Origin: Rhizobiaceae bacterium UBA1291
Lineage (GTDB): Bacteria > Pseudomonadota > Alphaproteobacteria > Rhizobiales > Rhizobiaceae
DNA length: 12,504 nucleotides
Direction: 5' to 3'
NCBI GenBank assembly: GCA_002307905.1
Contig: DBUL01000107.1
Location: 3,128-15,631 of the forward strand
The first letter of the stretch is position 1. Each line of letters opens with the position of its first letter. Under the pieces are notes generated by a model. The model was not told the origin of the DNA. It saw nothing but the letters and a program-made list of their open reading frames with translations, and ran no database searches. Positions 7,654-12,504 of this stretch are shown here, piece after piece. The translations under genes and the position numbers were made by a program.

Positions 7654-7667
7654 CGCTTTGCAAAGCG
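7654..7667. repeat. Perfect 14-bp palindrome upstream of the nitrilase-family gene
   Basis: CGCTTTGCAAAGCG is its own reverse complement. It sits in the 94-bp gap between the ExoD-family gene and the nitrilase-family gene, 51-64 bp before the latter's ATG. With no loop it is a poor RNA hairpin, so a protein-binding site is more plausible than a terminator. No T-run follows. A short GGACG/CGTCC pair (7651-7655 and 7684-7688) flanks it loosely. The function is unproven. Confidence 0.4.
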
Positions 7668-7717
7668 CGGCCGGTCAGCCTATCGTCCGGCTTTGATCGT
7701 CTTGGGCAGGATCCGTC

Positions 7718-8509
7718 ATGTTGATTTCAATCTACCAGATGCAGCCGATTTCCGGCGATGCCGCAGCAAACCTTTCCAAGATCGCTCAAGCCGCGGCTGC
7801 CGCTGCGGACATGGGGGCCGACCTTCTGGTGACCCCGGAGCTTTCCGTCACCGGCTATGCCTTGGCTCCGGCCCAGTTCGCCGAAATCGCCGAAGGCCGC
7901 GACGGTGACATCATCGCTGCGCTCAGCGAAATCGCGGCCGAATTCGAAATCGCCATCTGCGCGGGCTTTGCCGAAAAGGATGGCGAGGGGGTCTACAACA
8001 GTGCTGTCCTGGTCGGGCCGGAGGGGACGACGGAATTCTATCGCAAGGCCCATCTCTACGGCGATGCCGAACGGGCGGCCTTCGTACCGGGTGGCGATGC
8101 GCCGCATGTCTTCGACTTCGCCGGCATCCGCACCGCAATGCTGATCTGCTACGATGTCGAATTTCCCGAATATGTCAGGACGCTGGCGCTGGCCGGCGCC
8201 GAACTTGTGCTCGTCCCCACCGCCCTGCCAGCCGGGCTGATCAGCCGGCGGGTGGCCGACATGGTGGTGCCGACGCGGGCCTTCGAAAACGGGCTGTTCA
8301 TTGCCTATGCCGATCTCTGCGGCGATGAGGGCGCGCTTTCCTATGGCGGTCGCTCCGTGGTCGTCGGGCCGGACGGTGAGGAATTGGCGCGGGCCGGTAT
8401 GCGCGAAACCCTGCTGGTCGCGGAAATCGACAGATCCGCCTATGACGACTGCCGCAAGCAGAACCCCTATCTGACCGACCGCCGGCCGGGGCTCTACCGG
8501 CTGGGATAA
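7718..8509 (+). CDS. Nitrilase-superfamily carbon-nitrogen hydrolase (amidase type)
   Basis: Probable cytoplasmic amidase hydrolysing a C-N amide bond through a cysteine thioester. Length is 263 residues, usual for the compact superfamily branches. The complete triad is visible: Glu41 in LVTPELSVTGYAL, Lys110 in FYRKAHLYGDAER, and Cys144 in MLICYDVEFPEYVR. The sequence after the cysteine (ICYDVEFPE) and the FYRKAHLY-type lysine motif resemble aliphatic or stereoselective amidases (RamA-like) more than true nitrilases, which usually have CWE at the cysteine. ATG 7718 has AGGA about 6 bases upstream. It lies 94 bp after the ExoD-family gene and 78 bp before the EI24-like gene, all in the same direction; cotranscription is possible but not shown. 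The specific substrate is unknown. Confidence 0.93.
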   Translation: MLISIYQMQPISGDAAANLSKIAQAAAAAADMGADLLVTPELSVTGYALAPAQFAEIAEGRDGDIIAALSEIAAEFEIAICAGFAEKDGEGVYNSAVLVGPEGTTEFYRKAHLYGDAERAAFVPGGDAPHVFDFAGIRTAMLICYDVEFPEYVRTLALAGAELVLVPTALPAGLISRRVADMVVPTRAFENGLFIAYADLCGDEGALSYGGRSVVVGPDGEELARAGMRETLLVAEIDRSAYDDCRKQNPYLTDRRPGLYRLG

Positions 8510-8587
8510 TTCCGGACCGGAGGGCATCGGCCTTGTTCGCCGGCATGGTGCATCCTACATCCGCATCGGTATTGATGGAGGTCCCGG

Positions 8588-9301
8588 ATGATCCTTGACG
8601 CAGCAGGCCTTGCCCTGCGCAATCTCTTCGCGCCCGAGACCCGCTCGGTATTCTGGAAGGTGATCGGCCTGACGCTGCTGGTGCTGGCGGGGTTGTGGTT
8701 CGTGCTGCGGGAGACCTTCGTCGCCTTTGCCATGCCGTGGGTCGATGCGCTGATCCCGGGCACGCCGGAATGGGCGGGATGGCTCACCTTCATCTTCGGC
8801 ATCTTCGCCAGCATCGGCCTTGCGCTGGCGCTCGCGCTGCTTTTGTCTTCGGTGACCGCGATCATCGCCGGCCTCTTTCTCGACGACGTGGCCGAGGTGA
8901 TCGAAAAACGTGACTATCCGACGGATCGACCGGGCACTGCCATGCCGATCGGCGCTGCCATGCTCGCCTCGCTGAAGTTCTTCGGCATCGTGATCCTTGG
9001 CAACATCATCGCGCTTTTCCTGCTGCTCGTGCCAGGCGTCAACATTCTCGCCTTCTTCCTCGTCAACGGCTATCTGCTCGGCCGGGAATTCTTCGAATTC
9101 GCCGCCATGCGCTACCGTTCGCCGGTTGAGGCGCGGCAGTTCCGCTCGCGCCATGCCGGAACGGTCTTCGTCGGCGGTTTGGTCATTGCCGGCTTCCTGG
9201 CAATTCCCTTCCTCAACCTGCTGACCCCGCTCTTTGCCGCCGGCTTGATGGTGCATCTTCACAAGATTCTGTCGGCGCGACAAGTTCTCCTGAGGGCCTG
9301 A
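8588..9301 (+). CDS. EI24/CysZ-like integral membrane protein
   Basis: Inner-membrane protein of the EI24 domain family, which includes the sulfate transporter CysZ; annotation pipelines often call alphaproteobacterial members 'sulfate transporter family protein'. Length is 237 residues with hydrophobic segments at about 24-45, 63-98 (long, probably a hairpin), 122-162 (two passes around LVPGVNILAFFLVNGYLLGR) and 194-226. The LVPGxNxxAFFxVNGYLLGREFFE region near 148-170 is the family's most recognisable block. ATG 8588 has GGAGG at 8577-8581, six bases upstream. No cysteine-synthesis genes are nearby, so a sulfate role is not supported by context. Its TGA (9299-9301) is immediately followed by the stop of the convergent VOC gene. 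Confidence 0.87.
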   Translation: MILDAAGLALRNLFAPETRSVFWKVIGLTLLVLAGLWFVLRETFVAFAMPWVDALIPGTPEWAGWLTFIFGIFASIGLALALALLLSSVTAIIAGLFLDDVAEVIEKRDYPTDRPGTAMPIGAAMLASLKFFGIVILGNIIALFLLLVPGVNILAFFLVNGYLLGREFFEFAAMRYRSPVEARQFRSRHAGTVFVGGLVIAGFLAIPFLNLLTPLFAAGLMVHLHKILSARQVLLRA

Positions 9302-9727
9302 TCAGGCCGGCAGGGCTGCCGCATCATACAGCGCCGCATACTCCGCGCTCGGCGGGATCGGCTTTATGATGTCGATCAGAACGCCGTTCGGGTCGGCGGT
9401 GATGAAGTGACGCTGGCCGAAGTCCTCATCTGTCAATTCCTTCAGAATCGGCAGGCCGGCCTTCTTGCAGGCCTCGTATAGCGTATCCGGATCCTCCACC
9501 TCGAAGTTGAGGATGAGGCCTGCCACGCCTGCGCGGGCCTGTTCCGGTACGGTTTCATGGGATGGATCGAGGATGGCAAGCGTGACCTTTTCGTCCTCGG
9601 TCGACTGCAAATGCACATACCAGTCGCTCTCGAACAGCCGCGCGAAGCGGAAATGCCGGCAATAGAAGCCGGCAGTTTCGGCGACGCGATTGGTCATGAT
9701 CACCGGATAGTAACTTGTCGATTTCAT
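9302..9727 (-). CDS. VOC-superfamily (glyoxalase/bleomycin-resistance fold) protein
   Basis: Small cytoplasmic protein of the vicinal-oxygen-chelate fold, 141 residues. It shows the paired beta-alpha-beta pattern: [20 protein letters not shown] with FYCRHFRF at the start, WYVHLQS and VTLAILDP in the middle, then [19 protein letters not shown] and the typical closing [18 protein letters not shown]. The last metal-ligand position reads Asp119 (LIDII) rather than the common Glu, so enzymatic activity is uncertain. The frame stays open upstream to 10042, but ATG 9727 is chosen because GAGGAG lies seven bases before it and the extra upstream residues lie over the tetR gene. Divergent from a TetR regulator with two candidate operators between them, so probably regulated by it. 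The reaction is unknown. Confidence 0.85.
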   Translation of the reverse strand: MKSTSYYPVIMTNRVAETAGFYCRHFRFARLFESDWYVHLQSTEDEKVTLAILDPSHETVPEQARAGVAGLILNFEVEDPDTLYEACKKAGLPILKELTDEDFGQRHFITADPNGVLIDIIKPIPPSAEYAALYDAAALPA

Positions 9728-9751
9728 GCTTTCGCTCCTCTTCGAATTAAC

Positions 9752-9768
9752 ATACAATGTGAATGTAT
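9752..9768. promoter_or_regulatory. Candidate TetR operator 1
   Basis: ATACAATGTGAATGTAT is an imperfect palindrome with perfect 5-bp outer arms ATACA/TGTAT plus one inner T-A pair. It matches operator 2 at 13 of 17 positions and lies 34 bp from it centre to centre, about three helical turns. It is 25 bp upstream of the VOC ATG, where a bound repressor would block leftward transcription. Confidence 0.65.
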
Positions 9769-9785
9769 TTGGATGGATATCATAC

Positions 9786-9802
9786 ATACATCGTGCATGT
9801 AA
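9786..9802. promoter_or_regulatory. Candidate TetR operator 2
   Basis: ATACATCGTGCATGTAA contains the perfect arms TACAT and ATGTA around CGTGC. With operator 1 it defines a shared core TACA-N2-GTG-N-ATGTA. It lies 10-26 bp upstream of the TetR ATG and touches the ribosome-site region, a position suited to autorepression. The dyads are seen directly; binding by the adjacent regulator is inferred. Confidence 0.65.
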
Positions 9803-9811
9803 AGAGGGCTT

Positions 9812-10396
9812 ATGGCGAGGAATACCCGGGAAGGAATGGAGCAGACGCGGCAGGCGCTGATTGCCGCAGCCCGGCGATTGTTCGCTGAAAAGGGATACGC
9901 TGAGACCGCCACACCGGAAATCGTCGCGGCCGCCGGTGTCACACGCGGCGCTCTTTATCATCATTTCGATGACAAGAAGGCCTTGTTCGAAGCGGTCCTG
10001 GCCGCCGAGGCTGAGGCCGTGGCTGCGGCCATAGAAGCACAATCCGTTCCGGCCGCGTCTGCGCGGGAGGCTCTGCTGACGGGCGCGAAGGCCTATTTCG
10101 ACGCCATGAGCGAACCCGGACGGACGCGGCTGCTGTTGCTTGACGGCCCTGCCGTGCTCGGAGCCGCAAAGGTGTCGAAGATCGATGCGGAGCGGGCCGA
10201 AGGCAGCCTGCGAGAGGGGCTCAAGGCCTATCTCGAAGACGCCGGTTGCTCCCTGGAGGGCCTCAATGCGTTGACAGCTCTGCTATCCGCTGCGTTCGAC
10301 CGCGCGGCACTGGCGATCGAAGCGGGCGAGCACCGAAGCGAATACGAGCGTGCGATCCGAACGCTTGTGGATGGCGTGGCCGAAGCGCGGCCCTGA
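9812..10396 (+). CDS. TetR/AcrR-family transcriptional regulator
   Basis: DNA-binding repressor of the TetR family, 194 residues, the usual size. The N-terminal three-helix domain is clear: [19 protein letters not shown] (12-30), then the helix-turn-helix [19 protein letters not shown] (34-52) followed by [10 protein letters not shown]. The C-terminal helical domain (from about 62) is the ligand and dimerisation part and cannot be assigned a ligand by eye. ATG 9812 has a short GAGG at 9804-9807. It is divergent from the VOC gene over 84 bp with two matching palindromes, so it probably represses that gene and itself. It is convergent with nth, with 52 bp between the ends and no clear terminator hairpin there. 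Confidence 0.93.
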   Translation: MARNTREGMEQTRQALIAAARRLFAEKGYAETATPEIVAAAGVTRGALYHHFDDKKALFEAVLAAEAEAVAAAIEAQSVPAASAREALLTGAKAYFDAMSEPGRTRLLLLDGPAVLGAAKVSKIDAERAEGSLREGLKAYLEDAGCSLEGLNALTALLSAAFDRAALAIEAGEHRSEYERAIRTLVDGVAEARP

Positions 10397-10448
10397 GGCA
10401 GCCGCCCAGGGCGCGTTCCAGGTTGCGCTATTGATCGCGCTAAGTCAG

Positions 10449-11225
10449 TCAGTTCGCGGACCCGATCATCTGCTGCGGCAATTCTACCAGCGGGGCCGGC
10501 ACGTCGCAGGTCTTTTCCGGCGACTTGCAGATGTCGGCGATGACGCAGCGTTCGCATTCGGGCTTGCGCGCCTTGCAGCAGTAGCGCCCGTGCAGGATCA
10601 GCCAGTGATGGGCATGGAACAGATAGTGCTTCGGGATGATCCGCAGGAGCTTGTCTTCGATTTCGTCCGGGGTCTTTCCGGGCGCCAGACGGATGCGGTT
10701 GGCGATGCGGAAGATATGGGTGTCGACGGCGACCGTCGGGATGCCGAAGGCCATGGACATGACGACATTGGCGGTCTTGCGGCCAACGCCCGGAAGGGTC
10801 ACCAATTCCTCCCGCGTCTTCGGCACCTCGCCCCCATAGACGTCGACCAGGCGCTGCGACAGGGCGATGACGTTCTTCGCCTTGTTGCGGAAGAGCCCGA
10901 TCGTCTTGATGTAGTCGCGGACCTTTTCCTCGCCGAGATCGAGCATTTTCTGCGGCGTGTCGGCCACCTTGAACAGGGCGCGTGTCGCCTTGTTGACCCC
11001 GGCATCGGTCGCCTGGGCGGACAGCGCGACGGCAACGACGAGGGTGAAGGGATTGACGTGTTCCAGTTCGCCCTTCGGCTCCGGCCGCTGGATGGAAAAG
11101 CGCCGGAAGATCTCCTCCAGCTCGGCCCTGGAATAGGCCGATCGCGCCACGGGCTTGCGCTTCACGGCTGCGGGAATTGACTTTTTCAAAGTTTGGGTGC
11201 TGGATTTCTTGGATGGACTCGTCAT
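10449..11225 (-). CDS. nth: Endonuclease III (base-excision repair DNA glycosylase/AP lyase)
   Basis: Removes oxidised pyrimidines from DNA and cleaves the abasic site. Length is 258 residues from the ATG at 11225. The helix-hairpin-helix LPGVGRKTANVVMS (144-157) carries catalytic Lys150. Asp168 in VDTHIFRIANR is the second catalytic residue. The [4Fe-4S] ligands follow the exact family spacing: Cys217-x6-Cys224-x2-Cys227-x5-Cys233. Compared with the 211-residue E. coli enzyme there is a lysine-rich N-terminal extension of about 30 residues (SKKSSTQTLKKS onward) and a short C-terminal tail. The frame is open to another ATG at 11261, but that one lies inside the predicted promoter and past the divergent gene's start, so 11225 is preferred. 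No Shine-Dalgarno site is visible before 11225. Confidence 0.97.
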   Translation of the reverse strand: MTSPSKKSSTQTLKKSIPAAVKRKPVARSAYSRAELEEIFRRFSIQRPEPKGELEHVNPFTLVVAVALSAQATDAGVNKATRALFKVADTPQKMLDLGEEKVRDYIKTIGLFRNKAKNVIALSQRLVDVYGGEVPKTREELVTLPGVGRKTANVVMSMAFGIPTVAVDTHIFRIANRIRLAPGKTPDEIEDKLLRIIPKHYLFHAHHWLILHGRYCCKARKPECERCVIADICKSPEKTCDVPAPLVELPQQMIGSAN

Positions 11226-11238
11226 GGACAATCTATAG
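11209..11238 (+). promoter_or_regulatory. Candidate DUF2244 gene promoter (TTGGAT-N18-CTATAG)
   Basis: TTGGAT (11209-11214) and CTATAG (11233-11238) are spaced by 18 bases. CTATAG is self-complementary and is the same -10 box proposed for nth on the other strand. The start would fall near 11245, only about three bases before the ATG at 11248, again leaving no room for a ribosome site. The -35 match is weaker than for nth. Confidence 0.35.
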
Positions 11239-11261
11239 TCGGCCCCAATGACCAAAGGCAA
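11233..11261 (-). promoter_or_regulatory. Candidate nth promoter (TTGCCT-N17-CTATAG)
   Basis: On the minus strand TTGCCT (11261-11256) is separated by exactly 17 bases from CTATAG (11238-11233), close to the alphaproteobacterial TTGAC-N17-CTATAT pattern. Transcription would start about seven bases past the -10, at or next to the ATG at 11225. That would give a leaderless mRNA and fits the absent ribosome site. The promoter assignment is inferred from hexamer match and spacing. Confidence 0.5.
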
Positions 11262-11745
11262 TGTGAACCCCGTCGCGGAGCAGCCGATATTCGCTGCCGA
11301 ACTCGTGCCCTACCGCTCGCTCGGCCGGAAGGGCTTCCGCATTCTCCTGATGATCGCCGGCGCGGTTTGCGCGGTCCACGCCGCGTTCTTCATGTCGACC
11401 GGCGCCTGGCCGATCGGCCTGTTCTTCGGCCTCGATTTCCTGCTGCTCTACGGCGCGTTCTGGCTGAACTACCGTTCCGGCCGCGCCCGCGAGGAGGTCT
11501 ATGTCTCGCGCACCGACCTTGCGATCCGCAAATTCACGCCGTCGGGGCGGATGACCGAGCATTGGTATAACCCGTTCTGGGCGCGCTTCTTCGTCAAGCG
11601 CCATGACGAGATCGGCATCGTTTCGATGCAGGTGACCGGCCAGGGGAAGCGCACCGAAATAGGGTCGTTTCTCAATCCCGACGACCGGGAGAGCTTCGCC
11701 AAGGCGTTCAAGCGGGCGCTTGCAACGGCCAAGCAGAGGATTTAG
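11248..11745 (+). CDS. DUF2244 domain-containing membrane protein
   Basis: Small inner-membrane protein of unknown function, 165 residues. A short cytoplasmic N-terminus (FAAELVPYRSLGRKGFRIL) leads into two hydrophobic helices at about 31-50 and 54-75, then a soluble beta-rich region of about 90 residues (EEVYVSRTDLAIRKFTPSG, HWYNPFWARFFVKRHDE, SFLNPDDRESFAKAFKRAL) that would lie in the cytoplasm. These blocks match the DUF2244 family, which in rhizobia, as I recall, often sits beside nth, as here. ATG 11248 starts only 22 bp from the divergent nth start and has no Shine-Dalgarno site. The PYRSLGRKGF block begins at residue 21, fitting this start. The downstream methyltransferase gene is 79 bp away in the same direction. 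The role is unknown; a repair link is suggested only by neighbours. Confidence 0.9.
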   Translation: MTKGNVNPVAEQPIFAAELVPYRSLGRKGFRILLMIAGAVCAVHAAFFMSTGAWPIGLFFGLDFLLLYGAFWLNYRSGRAREEVYVSRTDLAIRKFTPSGRMTEHWYNPFWARFFVKRHDEIGIVSMQVTGQGKRTEIGSFLNPDDRESFAKAFKRALATAKQRI

Positions 11746-11824
11746 CGCTCCGCACGCGGCAAGAAACGGGTGGCGAGCGGCGCCAAGCCATGGTCAGATC
11801 GAGATCTCAGACCGAGGATTTCGC

Positions 11825-12504
11825 CATGACCCTAGCCCAGCAGATCGACCTTTCCGCGACCACCGACATTACGCCTGGAGGCTCCGACTACGAGACGGTA
11901 CGCCGCGTGATCGAGATGCTGACGCTCGACTATCAGGCGCAGCCGTCGCTGGAGACCATGGCGGCCCCGGGCGGGCTATCGCCGAGCCAGTTACAAAAGA
12001 CCTTTACCCGTTGGGCCGGCCTCTCGCCCAAGGGTTTTCTTCAAGCCGTCACGCTGGACCATGCCAAACGTCTGCTCGGCCAGGAGGGCATGCCGCTTCT
12101 CGAAGCCTCGATCGAACTCGGGCTTTCCGGGCCAGGGCGGCTGCATGATCTCTTCGTCACCCACGAGGCGATGTCGCCGGGCGAATGGAAGGCAAAGGGG
12201 GCGGGGCTCATCATCCGCTACGGCTTCCATCCCTCGCCCTTCGGACTGGCGCTGGTGATGGCAACGGACCGGGGGCTGGCGGGTCTCGCCTTTGCCGATC
12301 CGGGCGGGGAGGCCGCCTGTTTCGACGATATGGCGCGGCGCTGGCCGCAGGCGCAGTATGTGCCCGACCAGACCGCGACCGCCCCCTATGCGAGCCGCAT
12401 CTTCGACCCTGAGAAATGGAAGGGCGAGCAGCCGCTGCGTGTTGTTCTGATCGGCACGGATTTCCAGGTCCGGGTCTGGGAAAGCCTGCTCGAAATTCCA
12501 CTCG
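11825..12504 (+). CDS. AraC-type HTH / O6-methylguanine-DNA methyltransferase fusion (Ada-like, cut by window edge)
   Basis: The first 226 codons are visible. Residues about 22-125 form an AraC-type double helix-turn-helix: LSPSQLQKTFTRWAGLSPKG (51-70), FLQAVTLDHAKRLL (71-84), then the second motif with LLEASIELGLSGPGRLHDLF (91-110) and HEAMSPGEWK (113-122). From about 128 (LIIRYGFHPSPFGLALVMAT) the methyltransferase N-terminal domain begins, running into the DNA-binding domain (TDFQVRVWESLLEIPL, 211-226). The PCHR active-site motif would come just past the edge. Unlike E. coli Ada it lacks the N-terminal zinc/Cys38 methylphosphotriester-sensing domain, so methyl-triggered activation by that route is not expected. 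ATG 11825 has GAGGA at 11814-11818, six bases upstream. The expected role is direct reversal of alkylation damage, with possible regulation. Confidence 0.92.

Noticed and set aside
9728..10042. 105-residue N-terminal extension of the VOC frame
   Set aside because: It would run antisense through the TetR gene and both operators and has no family similarity. A strong ribosome site precedes the internal ATG at 9727.
10397..10448. Possible bidirectional terminator between tetR and nth
   Set aside because: Only short GCGC repeats are present, mostly direct rather than inverted, with no convincing stem or T-run.
11226..11261. Alternative nth start at 11261
   Set aside because: It would overlap the divergent DUF2244 start and lie within the predicted promoter. 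The added residues are not part of the endonuclease III family.
1..12504. Mobile element, phage, CRISPR, tRNA or new defence system
   Set aside because: No transposase, integrase, terminal repeat, spaced direct repeat or tRNA-like cloverleaf was seen. All large frames are explained by known metabolic, regulatory or repair families, and base composition is even apart from intergenic regions.

Overview
The window reads as chromosomal DNA of an alphaproteobacterium, most likely Rhizobiaceae or a close relative. The reasons are GC-rich codon usage, an ExoD-family protein, a DUF2244 gene divergent from nth, and promoter-like boxes resembling the alphaproteobacterial TTGAC-N17-CTATAT type. The genus cannot be fixed from the sequence. 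There is no rRNA, tRNA, IS element, CRISPR array or phage gene. Gene order and composition look like core or ordinary accessory metabolism rather than a mobile island.

Layout. (1) 1-6820 is a complete peptide-type (Dpp/Opp) ABC importer split across a divergent promoter region. Leftward are the periplasmic binding protein (1741-3447), a DppB-type permease (657-1667) and a DppC-type permease (1-664, cut by the window edge). Rightward are an M20D metallo-amidohydrolase (3771-4934) and a fused two-domain DppD-DppF ATPase (4985-6820). The shared 323-bp intergenic region carries several inverted repeats. Together the genes suggest uptake of an N-acylated or amide-linked amino acid or small peptide, followed by cytoplasmic hydrolysis; the substrate is not visible in the sequence.

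(2) 6934-9301 holds three rightward genes with gaps of about 80-95 bp: an ExoD-family membrane protein, a nitrilase-superfamily amidohydrolase with an intact Glu-Lys-Cys triad, and an EI24/CysZ-like membrane protein. The last one ends exactly where a convergent gene ends, with no bases between the two stop codons.

(3) 9302-10396 is a divergent pair: a VOC (glyoxalase-fold) protein leftward and a TetR-family regulator rightward. Two similar 17-bp imperfect palindromes lie in the 84 bp between them, which is the usual layout of a self-regulated TetR switch.

(4) 10449-12504 is a DNA-repair neighbourhood: nth (endonuclease III) leftward, a DUF2244 membrane protein rightward, then the first 226 codons of an AraC-type-HTH / O6-methylguanine-DNA methyltransferase fusion, cut before its catalytic cysteine. 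The 22-bp gap between nth and DUF2244 contains a self-complementary CTATAG that could serve as the -10 box for both genes. Neither gene has a visible Shine-Dalgarno site.

No wholly new system was recognised. The points most worth following are the candidate shared -10 box with leaderless starts, the paired TetR operators beside the VOC gene, the palindrome cluster in front of the M20D-ATPase unit, and the strong hairpin between the binding-protein and permease genes.
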